A stretch of 39,567 bases of DNA from Alphaproteobacteria bacterium (GCA_018895795.1 JAHINZ010000243.1:1-39567), one strand, 5' to 3'. Positions 25,223-34,184 are shown, numbered from the stretch's first letter. The notes: generated by a model not told the origin, from the sequence alone. Numbers and translations: made by a program.

Positions 25223-27181
25223 CTAGACCGTGACCTGCGCGCCCAGCTCGACCACGCGGCCGGGGGGGATCTTGAAGAAGTCGGTCGGATTGGCGGCGTT
25301 CTTCATCAGGAAGATGAACACCTTGTCCTGCCACAGCGGCATGCCGCTGTTGGCCGACGGCACGATCGAGCGGCGGCCCAGGAAGAAGCTGGTGGCCATG
25401 ATGTCGAACTTCAGCCCCTGCTTGCGGCACACCGCCAGCGCCTTGGGCAGGTTGGGGCTCTCCATGAAGCCGTAGGTGATGACCACCTTCTTGAAGTCGT
25501 CATTGACCTTCTCGATCTTGACCCGGTCGTCCTCGGCCACCCGCGGCGTTTCGGCCGTGCGGACGGTCAGGATGACGTTGCGCTCGTGCAGAACCTTGTT
25601 GTGCTTGAGGTTGTGCATCAGGGCGACCGGCGTCATGTCGGGATCGGAGGTCAGGAAGATCGCCGTGCCGGAGGCCCTGTGTGGCGCGCGGGCCCGCAGG
25701 ATCTCCATCAGATCCACCAGCGGCACGCTGTCGCGACGGGTCTTGTCGGTCAGGATCTGGGCGCCCCGCGTCCAGGTCCACATGATCAGCACCAGCAGAG
25801 CGCCGAAGGCCAGCGGCAGCCAGGCGCCGTCGGGGATCTTCAGCATGTTGGAGGCGATGAACACCAGGTCCAGCACCGCCAGCGGCACCAGCAGCAGAGC
25901 GGTCTGCCACAGGGTCCACTTCCACACCTGGCGGATGACCACATAGGCCAGCAGGGTGTCGACGAACATCGCGCCGGTCACGGCGATGCCGTAGGCGCTG
26001 GCCAGCTTGTGCGAGCTCTGGAACATCAGCAGCAGGATCAGCACGCCAACCAGCAGGAAGGTGTTGACGGCCGGCACGAAGATCTGGCCGGCCTGGGTCT
26101 CGGACGTGCGCTTGATGTCGATGCGCGGCAACAGGCCCAGTTGCACGGCCTGTTGGGTCATCGAAAAGGCCCCGGTGATCACCGCCTGCGAGGCGATGAC
26201 CGTGGCCATGGTGGCCATGATCAGCACGGGCCAATAGGCGAAGGTCGGGACCATTTCCCAGAAAGGATTATGCCGCGCCGACGGATGGTCCAGCACCAGA
26301 GAACCCTGGCCCAGATAGTTCAGGGCCAGACACGGGAAGACCAGCCACAGCCAGGCGGCGCGGATCGGCGCCTTGCCGAAATGGCCCATGTCGGCATAGA
26401 GCGCCTCGGCCCCGGTCACCACCAGGAACACGCTGCCCAGGATCACGAAGCCCAGAAAGCCGTTCTCGAGCAGGAAACGCAGGCCATACCAGGGATTGAA
26501 CGCCCGCAGGATCGACAGGTCGTCGGCCAGGTGCCAGGCGCCGAGGGCCCCCAGGATCAGGAACCACACCGCCGTGATCGGGCCGAACAGCGCCGCCATG
26601 CGGTGCGTGCCCTTGGCCTGAACCATGAACAGCATGATCAGGATGCCGGCCGAGATCGGCAGGATGTAGGGCGTCAGGGCGTGACCGACGTGCGGCGCGT
26701 CCTTCAGGCCCTCGACCGCCGACAGCACCGAGATGGCCGGGGTGATGATGCCGTCGCCATAGAACAGCGCCGCGCCGATCACGCCCAGGAAGAACACCGC
26801 CACCGAACGCTTGCGCCCGGCCTTGCCCAAAGCCTTCTGGGCCAGGGCCATCAGGGCCAGGGTGCCGCCCTCGCCCTTGTTGTCGGCGCGCATGAAGAAG
26901 ATGACGTATTTGATCGTCACGAACAGGGTCAGGGTCCACAGCACCAACGACACCACCCCCAGCACCGCGTGCTCGATGCCGGTGGTGTTGTGGGAGTGGG
27001 CCAGGGCTTCACGCAGGGCGTAGAGCGGGCTGGTGCCGATGTCGCCGAACACCACGCCCACGGCGCCGAGCGCGAGCGCCATGAAGCCGTGACCCTTGGG
27101 GTCATGGCCGGCCTGCTGCGGAATGTCGGAAGAGGCGGGGTCGCTGTCCAAGGACGGCGCGCTGGAGGCTTCGGAAGCCAT
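25223..27181 (-). CDS. kup: Kup-family K+:H+ symporter
   Basis: Low-affinity potassium importer of the inner membrane, 652 residues, with about twelve N-terminal helices and a C-terminal cytoplasmic part. Signature blocks: GVVFGDIGTSPLYALRE (first helix), FYGDGIITPAISVLSAVEGL, FVIFLGSVFLV-type segment and TGAEALYADMGHFG. The start MASEASSAPSLDSDPASSD is a polar N-tail. The small DUF1648-like gene follows after four bases. Confidence 0.97.
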   Translation of the reverse strand: MASEASSAPSLDSDPASSDIPQQAGHDPKGHGFMALALGAVGVVFGDIGTSPLYALREALAHSHNTTGIEHAVLGVVSLVLWTLTLFVTIKYVIFFMRADNKGEGGTLALMALAQKALGKAGRKRSVAVFFLGVIGAALFYGDGIITPAISVLSAVEGLKDAPHVGHALTPYILPISAGILIMLFMVQAKGTHRMAALFGPITAVWFLILGALGAWHLADDLSILRAFNPWYGLRFLLENGFLGFVILGSVFLVVTGAEALYADMGHFGKAPIRAAWLWLVFPCLALNYLGQGSLVLDHPSARHNPFWEMVPTFAYWPVLIMATMATVIASQAVITGAFSMTQQAVQLGLLPRIDIKRTSETQAGQIFVPAVNTFLLVGVLILLLMFQSSHKLASAYGIAVTGAMFVDTLLAYVVIRQVWKWTLWQTALLLVPLAVLDLVFIASNMLKIPDGAWLPLAFGALLVLIMWTWTRGAQILTDKTRRDSVPLVDLMEILRARAPHRASGTAIFLTSDPDMTPVALMHNLKHNKVLHERNVILTVRTAETPRVAEDDRVKIEKVNDDFKKVVITYGFMESPNLPKALAVCRKQGLKFDIMATSFFLGRRSIVPSANSGMPLWQDKVFIFLMKNAANPTDFFKIPPGRVVELGAQVTV

Positions 27182-27466
27182 TCAATGTCTCCGGGCGTCC
27201 CCTCTCGCAAAATGCGCGAGGCGGGCCCATATCGATCAAGCGCGGCGCGATACACCCAATCTGATCCGGGTTCAATCGCGCTGCAACGCGGCGCTAGGGC
27301 CTTCCTTGACGAACGACAAGCAGAAAAGGCCTTGGGCCCCGATATTGCGATGCGTCTTACCGCCGTCAAACCGAGGACAGTCTGGTGAACCGCGCTTCGC
27401 AAGCATTTGAGCGCGTGACGAGTTTTTGATTGAACGCGCGCGCGGCGCCCTTACGTTCTGGTAGAG

Positions 27467-27892
27467 ATGTCCGACAGCCAAAAATTTCCCGTGGCGGCCC
27501 ACGCCCTCGCCTATCTGGCGCACAAGGAAGCCTTTTCGGCGGATCGCGCGGTGGCGAGCGCCGAGCTGGCCGCCTCGATGCCGACCAATCCCGTCGTCGT
27601 GCGACGCGTCACCGCCATGCTCGGCAAGGCCGGGCTGATCGCGGCCCGGGCCGGCGCCAATGGCGGGACCTGGCTGCTGAAGCCCGCCAGCGAAATCACC
27701 CTGGACGTCGTGCTGCGGGCCGTGAACGGCTGCGCCCACCTGGGCGTGGCCCCACCAGGGGTCAAGGGCTGCCCGGTCGGCGAGAAGATCCCCGACGCCG
27801 TCCGCGCCGCCATCACCGCCGCCGACACGGCCGCCGCCGAGCGCCTGGGCCTGATCACCGTGGCCGACCTGCTGGCCGACGCGGCGGGCTGA
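27467..27892 (+). CDS. Rrf2-family transcriptional regulator
   Basis: Winged-helix regulator of 141 residues. SAELAASMPTNPVVVRRVTAMLGKAGLI is the DNA-binding helix-turn-helix and ARAGANGGTWLLKPASEITL the wing, as in Rrf2 proteins. Only two cysteines follow (GCAHLG and GCPVG), so an IscR/NsrR-type three-cysteine iron-sulfur site is not complete; a thiol switch is possible. It lies 154 bases upstream of a flavodoxin-like gene on the same strand, and a large palindrome in between is a plausible binding site. Confidence 0.85.
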   Translation: MSDSQKFPVAAHALAYLAHKEAFSADRAVASAELAASMPTNPVVVRRVTAMLGKAGLIAARAGANGGTWLLKPASEITLDVVLRAVNGCAHLGVAPPGVKGCPVGEKIPDAVRAAITAADTAAAERLGLITVADLLADAAG

Positions 27893-27897
27893 AAATA

Positions 27898-27922
27898 CCC
27901 TTCTCCCTGTGTGGGAGAAGGG
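27898..27922 (+). terminator. Hairpin after the Rrf2 gene
   Basis: A ten-base perfect pair (cccttctccc 27898-27907 with gggagaaggg 27913-27922) and a five-base loop begins six bases past the Rrf2 stop. No T-tract follows, so it may be an attenuated terminator or a remnant of the family of palindromes that includes 34254-34385 (same cttctccc core). Confidence 0.45.
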
Positions 27923-27988
27923 ATTCACCCCAACTGACCCCCCCTCAGAAAAACTGCACCAGCATTTGTTGCTGATCTCCTGGCGAAG

Positions 27989-28024
27989 CTGAAAAGCGAT
28001 ATTACGTAATCGCTACAGTTTCAG
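27989..28024 (+). promoter_or_regulatory. Nested dyad upstream of flavodoxin gene (candidate Rrf2 operator)
   Basis: CTGAAA (27989-27994) pairs with TTTCAG (28019-28024); inside, AGCGA pairs with TCGCT; at the centre is the perfect palindrome ATTACGTAAT (28001-28010). It ends 22 bases before the ATG, which fits repression at or near the start of transcription. The regulator directly upstream is the obvious candidate ligand (inference). Confidence 0.5.
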
Positions 28025-28046
28025 TTCCTAAACAGGGGATATCCTC

Positions 28047-28652
28047 ATGACCACCGTCGCCATCGTTTATCATTCCGGTTACGGCCATACCGCCGTCCTC
28101 GCCGACAAGGTCGCCCAGGGCGTCCGTGACGCCGGCCAGACCGCCGTGCTGCTGCCCATCGAAAGCGCCGCCCAGGACTTCGCGCCGCTGATCGAGGCGG
28201 CGACCAAGGCCGACGCCATCGTCTTCGGCGCTCCCACCTACATGGGCGACGTCTCCGGCGTGTTCAAAGTGTTCGCCGACGCCACCGCCGGCGTCTTCTT
28301 CACCGGCGGCTGGAAGGACAAGCTGGCCGCGGGCTTCACCAATTCGCACAGCTTCGCCGGCGACAAGGGCCACGCCCTGGCCAGCCTGACGATCCTGGCC
28401 GCCCAGCACGGCATGAACTGGGTCAATCTCGGCGTCCCGTCGCCCACCGTCGTCGCCGCCGAACGCGGGCCCGACACCCTCAACCGGGTCGGCTCGTTCA
28501 TCGGCCTGGCCGCCCAGAGCGACAACGCCTCGCCCGAGATCACCCCGCCGGCCGGCGATCGCGAGACCGCCCGCCTGCTGGGCGAGCGTATCGCCAAGGC
28601 CGCCCTGCGCTGGACGCAAGGCGCCGACGCGGTCCTCGACAAGGCCGCCTAA
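28047..28652 (+). CDS. Flavodoxin-like NAD(P)H-dependent oxidoreductase
   Basis: Protein of 201 residues of the WrbA/flavodoxin fold. VAIVYHSGYGHTAVLADKV is the FMN phosphate-binding loop after the first strand, and VFGAPTYMGDVSGVFKVFAD the second flavin contact, where WrbA has SPTRFG. Likely role: two-electron reduction of quinones or other electrophiles, protecting from stress. A GGGGATATCC stretch lies upstream of the ATG. The Rrf2 regulator upstream and the dyad in between suggest control by that protein. Confidence 0.85.
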   Translation: MTTVAIVYHSGYGHTAVLADKVAQGVRDAGQTAVLLPIESAAQDFAPLIEAATKADAIVFGAPTYMGDVSGVFKVFADATAGVFFTGGWKDKLAAGFTNSHSFAGDKGHALASLTILAAQHGMNWVNLGVPSPTVVAAERGPDTLNRVGSFIGLAAQSDNASPEITPPAGDRETARLLGERIAKAALRWTQGADAVLDKAA

Positions 28653-28724
28653 ACCCGCACTCGCTCGCCGCGCCCCTCCCCGGCGAGAGAGCCGTCACGC
28701 AGCGTGAGCCCGCGCCGTGACCCG

Positions 28725-28752
28725 AAGGGGCGCCGATTCCCCGGCGCCCCTT
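28725..28752 (+). terminator. GC hairpin after the flavodoxin-like gene
   Basis: Arms aaggggcgcc (28725-28734) and ggcgcccctt (28743-28752) form a ten-base perfect stem with an eight-base loop, about 70 bases past the stop. A CCCCCTTT tract follows. It may terminate transcription, though the T-run is short. Confidence 0.45.
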
Positions 28753-28847
28753 CCCCCTTTCCCGCGCACGCTTTCCCGCGCCTTGAACCAAATCGCGGGT
28801 CGTGCTGGTCTTCAGCGAAGTTTCGCTTTCGCATCGGACACGCCCCC

Positions 28848-29648
28848 ATGGCCCGTCGCCTCGCCCTGATCACCGGCGCCTCCGCCGGCATCGGGGCCGC
28901 CTTCGCCCGCATCCTGGCCAGCCATGGCTATGACGTGGCCCTGACCGCGCGTCGCGCCGATCGCCTGGAGGCCCTGGCCGCCGAGATCCGCCTGCGCTAC
29001 GGCGTCGAGGCCTACGCCATCCCCGCCGACCTGGCCGATCCCGCCGGGGTCGACGCCGTGCTGGCCGGGGTCGAGGCCCAGGGCCGGGTGGTCGACGCCC
29101 TGGTCAATAACGCCGGCTACGGCCTGCCTGGGACCTATGCGACCACCGCCTGGAGCGACCAGGGCAAGTTCCTGCAGGTGATGCTGACCTCGGTCTGCGA
29201 ACTGACCCACAAGGTGCTGCCGGGCATGGTCGAGCGCCGGTTCGGCCGCATCGTCAATGTCGCCTCGCTGGCCGGCCTGGTCCCCGGCGCGGCCGGCCAC
29301 ACCCTGTATGCGGCGACCAAGGGCTTTCTGGTGAAGTTCTCCCAGAGCCTGCACCTGGAGAACCTGGCGACCGGGGTCCATGTCTCGGCCCTGTGCCCCG
29401 GCTTCACCTATTCGGAATTCCACGACGTCAACGGCACCCGCGCCCAGGTCAACCAGGGCGTGCCCGACTGGTTGTGGATGGGCGCCGACGAGGTGGCCGC
29501 CACCGGCTACGAGGCCGTCGAGGCCAACCGCCCGGTCTGCGTGCCCGGCGCGCCCAACAAGACCATCGCCGCGATCGCCAAGATTCTGCCGGACGACTGG
29601 GCCCTGGCCTTGATGGCCAACCAGGGCGGCAAGTTTCGGAAGGTCTAG
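28848..29648 (+). CDS. SDR oxidoreductase
   Basis: Short-chain dehydrogenase of 266 residues. TGASAGIGAAFA (near residue 9) binds the cofactor and ARRADRLEAL, with Arg after the second strand, suggests NADP preference. NNAGYG, catalytic Ser in VASLAGLVPG and Tyr/Lys in TLYAATKGF are present. The C-terminus, FSQSLHLENLATGVHVSALC and a helix-rich tail, is like the DltE/YqjQ-type family of SDRs with broad carbonyl substrates. Start at the ATG at 28848, because the upstream part of the frame is GC-rich non-family sequence. Confidence 0.88.
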   Translation: MARRLALITGASAGIGAAFARILASHGYDVALTARRADRLEALAAEIRLRYGVEAYAIPADLADPAGVDAVLAGVEAQGRVVDALVNNAGYGLPGTYATTAWSDQGKFLQVMLTSVCELTHKVLPGMVERRFGRIVNVASLAGLVPGAAGHTLYAATKGFLVKFSQSLHLENLATGVHVSALCPGFTYSEFHDVNGTRAQVNQGVPDWLWMGADEVAATGYEAVEANRPVCVPGAPNKTIAAIAKILPDDWALALMANQGGKFRKV

Positions 29649-29656
29649 AACGGCCG

Positions 29657-30271
29657 CTAGGGACCGCAGGTCCAGAGGCCGGAGATCACGCGGCGGGCCC
29701 CATCGGCCCGGTCATAGGTCAAGGTCGCGGGATAGCCGGGCGATTCGCCGCCGCCGACCGGCTTGGCGTCCGTCAGCGCCACGGACACGGTCTTGCCACG
29801 TCCCACAAAGGTGGCGCCCTTCAACATCGCGCCAAATCCGCCCCCATCCTTGGCGCCGACCTGCTCGACATAGTCGACAACCTTGACCACGCCTTGAGCC
29901 GAAGCCTTGGAGCCGACATCCCCCTTGGCCACCAGAAGCGGCGATTGCGTGGGCGAGGCGAAGCTGCAACCCAACTCCCCCGACAGATTGGCGGCTTGCA
30001 GGTCGGCGGCGGACAGGGCGTTCAGGATGATCGGCGAGCCGTCGCCGCCGACTGTATCGCCGGCGGGCGTGGCGTCAGCGCCGGTCGCGGGGGTCGGCGC
30101 GACGGGCGCGGTGGGCGCTGGGGTCGGCGCGGGTGGCGCGCCCTCCGACTGATCTTCGGGCGCGGTCGGCCCGGAGCAGGCCGCCATGACGAGCGCGATC
30201 ATCGCCGCCACGGGCGCGCGACGCCAACGGTAAGGCGTGGCGGGAACGCGTGATGCTTGGACGTCAGACAT
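29657..30271 (-). CDS. Hypothetical lipoprotein with Pro/Ala linker
   Basis: Lipoprotein precursor of 204 residues. After a basic N-terminus (YRWRRAPVAA) and a hydrophobic core, the lipobox MAAC places the lipidated Cys near residue 33. A Pro/Ala/Thr-rich linker (residues about 45-70) leads to a domain with one buried-looking Cys in LGCSFASP and a closing SGLWTCGP; the two may form a disulfide. I do not recognise the domain. The frame stays open further upstream, but that part is the antisense of marC; MSDVQ at 30271 is the sensible start. Confidence 0.7.
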   Translation of the reverse strand: MSDVQASRVPATPYRWRRAPVAAMIALVMAACSGPTAPEDQSEGAPPAPTPAPTAPVAPTPATGADATPAGDTVGGDGSPIILNALSAADLQAANLSGELGCSFASPTQSPLLVAKGDVGSKASAQGVVKVVDYVEQVGAKDGGGFGAMLKGATFVGRGKTVSVALTDAKPVGGGESPGYPATLTYDRADGARRVISGLWTCGP

Positions 30272-30375
30272 CTTCACCCTTCGGTCTGGCGGCGGCCCCG
30301 CACTTCGCCGGGCCGCCCTCGTAGACGCAACGCCACCCCCGCCGATTCGTTTCCGCGCCAGGATGGAGGTCGCGC

Positions 30376-31071
30376 CTATTTCCCGGCGGCGTACGGCGCC
30401 CTGGCGTCCTGAAGGACAAGTCCTCGCGTCGCGTCGCCCACCCCGGTCAGCACGAACTGCACCGCCAGGGCGCACAGGATCAGGCCCAGCACGCGCACCA
30501 CGATGCTCATGCCGATCCGGCCCAGGGCCCGGCTGATCAGGGGCGCGGCCCAGAACACCGCCACCAGCACCACCGACACCGCCGAGATCACCGCCACGCC
30601 CAGGCCCAGACCCGCCCAGCCGAACCGCTTGGCCTCGGCGGCGTAGATGATCACGGTCGAGATCGCGCCGGGCCCGATCAGCAACGGCATGGCGAACGGC
30701 ACGATCAGCCGCTCGAAGCGCTGCTTGGCGTAGACCCGGGCCGACTGGCCCTCGATCCCCTCGGCCGCGTCGGCGAACATGGTGGTGAAGTCGTCGCGCA
30801 CCATGTCCAGGCCCAGGATGAACAGGATGATGCCGCCGGCGATGCGGAAGGCCGGCATCGAGATGCCGAAGAAGGCCAACAGGCCCACGCCGCTGAAATA
30901 GAAGAAGATCAGGAAGGCGGCGACGAACAGCCCGATATAGACGGCCACCATCCGCCGGCCCGCGGCGGCCGCGCCCAGGGTGGCGGCGGCGAACAGCGGC
31001 ACATTGCCGATCGGGTCGATCAGGGCGAACAGGGCGACGAAGAAGTTGACGGCGAGTTTGGCCTCGGTCAT
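30376..31071 (-). CDS. MarC-family membrane protein
   Basis: Integral inner-membrane protein of 231 residues with six helices. NFFVALFALIDPIGNVPLFAAAT is the signature opening, and IAGGIILFILGLDMV and PFAMPLLIGPGAISTVI are the other conserved blocks. The name comes from the E. coli multiple-resistance locus, but MarC itself was not shown to confer resistance; the transported substrate is unknown. Divergent from pyrF with an 87-base gap. Confidence 0.93.
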   Translation of the reverse strand: MTEAKLAVNFFVALFALIDPIGNVPLFAAATLGAAAAGRRMVAVYIGLFVAAFLIFFYFSGVGLLAFFGISMPAFRIAGGIILFILGLDMVRDDFTTMFADAAEGIEGQSARVYAKQRFERLIVPFAMPLLIGPGAISTVIIYAAEAKRFGWAGLGLGVAVISAVSVVLVAVFWAAPLISRALGRIGMSIVVRVLGLILCALAVQFVLTGVGDATRGLVLQDARAPYAAGK

Positions 31072-31158
31072 TCGACGTCCCTACCTTTATCAAAGCGCCC
31101 GATCTTCGCCTGTCTTACGGTGAAGCGGGGCCGCGCGCCAACCCCTGGGGACAAGACC

Positions 31159-31848
31159 ATGACCGCCGACTCGCGCCTGATCGTCCCGCTGGACCTGCCC
31201 ACCGTCGACGAAGCCCGCGACATGGTCGAGCGGCTGGGCGACGCCGTCAGCTTCTACAAGATCGGGTTGGAGCTCTTGGCCACCGGCGGCATGGGCCTGG
31301 CCGCCGAACTGAAGGCCCAGGGCAAGTCGGTGTTCCTCGACTGGAAACTGCACGACATCGGCGCGACGGTGGAGCGCTCGGCCCGGGTGCTGGCCCAGGC
31401 GGGCTGTGATCTGCTGACCGTCCACGCCGAGCCGCAGGTGATGCGGGCGGCGGTGCTGGCGCGCGGCGGGTCGGATCTGAAGATCCTGGCGGTCACCGTG
31501 CTGACCAGCCTGACCGACGCCGACCTCAACGAGATGGGCTACGCTTTTGGGGCCCGCGACCTTGTCGAGCGCCGCATCCGTCAGGCCCTCGACTGCGGCG
31601 TCGACGGCGTGGTCTCCAGCCCCCATGAAGCGGCCTTGGCCCGCGAGATCGCCGGCCCAGACTTCCTGGTGGTGACGCCCGGCGTGCGCCCCTTCTGGTC
31701 GGCCAAGAACGACCAGGCCCGCGCCGCCACCCCCGAAGCCGCCCTGCGCGCCGGCGCCAGCCACCTGGTCTGCGGTCGGCCGATCACGGCCGCCAATGAC
31801 CCGCGCGAGGCGGCGCTGAAGGTGATCGCGGAGATGGCGGGGGTTTGA
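31159..31848 (+). CDS. pyrF: Orotidine 5'-phosphate decarboxylase PyrF
   Basis: 229 residues, TIM barrel. Makes UMP from OMP, the last step of de novo pyrimidine synthesis. The catalytic Asp-X-Lys-X-X-Asp is LDWKLHD (Asp61, Lys63, Asp66), with Lys34 in FYKIGLEL. The phosphate-binding VTPGVRP and GASHLVCGRPIT blocks are present. Start at the ATG at 31159; a longer in-frame start at 31120 adds non-family residues. Confidence 0.97.
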   Translation: MTADSRLIVPLDLPTVDEARDMVERLGDAVSFYKIGLELLATGGMGLAAELKAQGKSVFLDWKLHDIGATVERSARVLAQAGCDLLTVHAEPQVMRAAVLARGGSDLKILAVTVLTSLTDADLNEMGYAFGARDLVERRIRQALDCGVDGVVSSPHEAALAREIAGPDFLVVTPGVRPFWSAKNDQARAATPEAALRAGASHLVCGRPITAANDPREAALKVIAEMAGV

Positions 31849-31860
31849 AGCGGCAGATGC

Positions 31861-32026
31861 TCCCCCCTTGGGGAAGCTGTCGCCCCCGGGACCGGCCAGA
31901 GGCCGGCCCGAGGATAAACTCCGCGACTGAGGGGGCGGCGCGGGCCTAAGCCGACCTGGCGCGATCTGGATTGTCGCCGAGCAGCCCCCTCCGGCCCTCT
32001 GGGCCACCTCCCCCAAATGGGGGAGG
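31861..32026. repeat. GC palindromic repeat, family C copy 4 (divergent)
   Basis: Starts with ccccccttggggaagct, contains the internal hairpin ccggccagaggccgg and ends with the palindrome cctcccccaaatgggggagg (32007-32026). Structure and composition match family C, but the sequence is more diverged. It occupies nearly all of the gap between the convergent pyrF and ggt genes, where it may also stop transcription. Confidence 0.6.
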
Positions 32027-32035
32027 ATCTGGCCG

Positions 32036-33730
32036 CTACTTCACCACCACCGCCACGCCGCGCGCCCTAGGATCCGCCGCTGGAACCGGCGTGCGACCCA
32101 CCACCTGAATGGCCTCGATATCGCCGTTATAGTCCTGGTCCTCCACGACATAGCCCAAGGCCTGCAGGCCCTGGCGCAGCTCGGCGGAGGCCGGCGCATA
32201 GGGCTCGAAGAAGATCGTGTCCTTCGGCAACAGTTGGTGGTGGAAGCGCTGGGCCTTCTGGGCGTCGGCCAGGGGCAAGCCGAAGTCATAGACATCGGCC
32301 AGCACCTGGAACACCGAGGTGAAGATCCGCGAGCCGCCCGGCGTGCCGATCACCATGGCGACCTTGCCGGCCTTGGTCAGGATGGTCGGGGTCATTGACG
32401 ACAAAGGCCGCTTGCCCGGCGCGATGGCGTTGGCCGAACCGCCGACCACGCCGAACATGTTGGGCGCGCCAGGCTTGGCCGAGAAGTCGTCCATCTCGTC
32501 ATTGAGCAGGAAGCCCGCCCCCTCGACCACCACGCCCGAGCCGAACCAGCCGTTGAGGGTATAGGTGTTGGACACCGCATTGCCCCAGCGGTCGACGACC
32601 GAGAAGTGGGTGGTCTGCGGCTTTTCCAGGCCCGGGACCACCGCCAGGGTCGGCGAAGGCTTGGCCGGGTCGATCTCGCCGGCCCGGCGGGCCAGATAGG
32701 CTGGGGCGATCAGGGCCGCGACCGGGACCTTCACGACGTCCGGATCGCCCAGATATTCGGCGCGGTCGGCGAACACCCGCTTTTCGATCTCCGAGACGAG
32801 ATGGACGTACTGGGGGCTGTTCAGCGGCGCGCCCTTGAACAGCTTGGCGGCGTCCTGCTTCATCAGCAGCAGCTGCATGAGGGCGATCCCGCCCGAGCTG
32901 GGCGGCGGGGCGGTGATCACCTCATAGCCGCGCCAGCTGGCCTGAAGGGGCTCGCGCCAGACGGCCTTGTAGGCGGCCAGGTCGGCCTTGGTGATCAGGC
33001 CCTTGACCGGTCCGCGCGCCATCTGGGCGACGATCAGCGCGGCGGTCTGGCCCTCGTAGAAGGCCTTGTCGCCGCCCTTGGCGATGCGGGTCAGGGTGTC
33101 GGCCAGGGCCGGCTGGCGGAACACCTGGCCCGCCTTCAGCCCGCCGAAATGGGCCTCGAAATTGGTCTCTTGTCCCTTCTGGGCGAAGGGCGCGCGGCTG
33201 CCGTCCAGGATGCCGATCAGCTGCGGGGTGACCAGAAATCCGTCGCGGGCGTAGCCGATGGCCGGGGCCAGCACCTTGGCCCAAGGCAGCTTGCCGAACC
33301 GCTGGTGGGCCATGGCCATGCCGCGCACCGTGCCCGGCGTGCCGACGGCCAGGGCGCCGTATTGGCTGAGCGCGGCGATCGGCTCGCCGTCCGGGCCCAG
33401 ATACATGTCGGCCTTGGCGGCGGCCGGGGCGGTCTCGCGGTAGTCGAGAAAATAGGGCTTGCCGTCGACCAGCAGGGTCATGAACCCGCCGCCGCCCAGA
33501 TTGCCGGCCTCGGGATAGGTGACGGCCAGGGCGAAGGCCGTGGCCACCGCCGCGTCGACGGCGTTGCCGCCGGCTTTGAGGATCCGCTCGGCCGCCAGGG
33601 CGCCGTAGCGGTCCGGCGAAGCGACCGCGCCGGCGGTGAGGGCGGGCTGGGGCGGCTTGGCCAGAACCGGCGGCGCGGCGAACAAGAAGGCGGCGGCGAG
33701 CGCCGCGCTGAACCGGGCTAACAGACGCAA
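32036..33730 (-). CDS. ggt: Gamma-glutamyltransferase
   Basis: Periplasmic or secreted Ntn hydrolase of 564 residues that cleaves glutathione and transfers gamma-glutamyl groups. A cleavable signal peptide ends near residue 24 (PPVLAKPP). Autocleavage should expose Thr373 in QTTHFSVVD, splitting the chain into two subunits. PPPSSGGI (residues 275-282) and the RPLSSMTPTI block (about 441-450) form the substrate pocket. The NGGxGGFM-like LGGGGFM opening is also typical. Family length and order are normal. Confidence 0.95.
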   Translation of the reverse strand: MRLLARFSAALAAAFLFAAPPVLAKPPQPALTAGAVASPDRYGALAAERILKAGGNAVDAAVATAFALAVTYPEAGNLGGGGFMTLLVDGKPYFLDYRETAPAAAKADMYLGPDGEPIAALSQYGALAVGTPGTVRGMAMAHQRFGKLPWAKVLAPAIGYARDGFLVTPQLIGILDGSRAPFAQKGQETNFEAHFGGLKAGQVFRQPALADTLTRIAKGGDKAFYEGQTAALIVAQMARGPVKGLITKADLAAYKAVWREPLQASWRGYEVITAPPPSSGGIALMQLLLMKQDAAKLFKGAPLNSPQYVHLVSEIEKRVFADRAEYLGDPDVVKVPVAALIAPAYLARRAGEIDPAKPSPTLAVVPGLEKPQTTHFSVVDRWGNAVSNTYTLNGWFGSGVVVEGAGFLLNDEMDDFSAKPGAPNMFGVVGGSANAIAPGKRPLSSMTPTILTKAGKVAMVIGTPGGSRIFTSVFQVLADVYDFGLPLADAQKAQRFHHQLLPKDTIFFEPYAPASAELRQGLQALGYVVEDQDYNGDIEAIQVVGRTPVPAADPRARGVAVVVK

Positions 33731-33857
33731 GACAACGGCCTCCCTGGGATGAGAGCCCGACGTTAGTCGATACTGGCCGCGCTAGAAGCCCTGACAACGA
33801 AGGACGCCGCGATTTTCGGCGGGAGCGGGACGGAATGGAGCACATTCCCTCAATCAA

Positions 33858-33992
33858 CCGTCGTTCCCGCCCTTGTGGCGGGAACCTCTGGTTCAGCTGA
33901 ACCGTGAGCCGCCAGCGAAGTGCGCGCGCACTTCGCCCCTCCCGCACCTGCGGCGGAAAGAGGGGTTCCCGCCACAAGGGCGGGAATGACGG
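33858..33992. repeat. Palindromic repeat A, copy 1
   Basis: Outer 29-nt arms 33858-33886 and 33964-33992 are inverted copies with one mismatch; each arm has its own ttcccgcc/ggcgggaa hairpin. Inside lie ggttcagctgaacc (perfect), a 20-nt palindrome at 33916-33935 and ccgcacctgcgg. The copy at 39453-39567 has the same order and orientation. It abuts cloverleaf repeat B. Confidence 0.8.
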
Positions 33993-34032
33993 TGCGTTTA
34001 CTGGCCCCATCTTCGCCCTCCGCGAAGGGAGC

Positions 34033-34184
34033 CATCCTTACATCTCACGGCGAGACGATCGCCGGACTGTAGAGGTTGCTCAAGGACGACGCCCTCGCGT
34101 CGCCGCGGAGCGGCTGGCCGCAGGCCAGTCCTTGACCAACCTCTACAGTCCGGCACGCTGCAGCCTCCAAGAGATGTAAGGATG
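34033..34184 (+). repeat. Cloverleaf repeat B, copy 2
   Basis: Terminal 14-bp inverted repeats (34033-34046 catccttacatctc; 34171-34184). Next is a small hairpin at 34049-34063. The central arms 34064-34087 and 34128-34151 form a 24-bp stem with one mismatch. The 40-nt loop is filled exactly by three hairpins: 34088-34101, 34103-34113 and 34115-34127. The inverted copy at 39257-39404 differs in seven base pairs within these stems, each changed on both sides. No protein is encoded. It could be an RNA, a protein-bound cruciform or a mobile non-autonomous element. Confidence 0.85.

Noticed and set aside
30272..31093. Extension of the lipoprotein frame (29657-31093) as a large fused protein
   Set aside because: The upstream part is the antisense of marC, and the lipoprotein signal with its own start at 30271 explains the gene.
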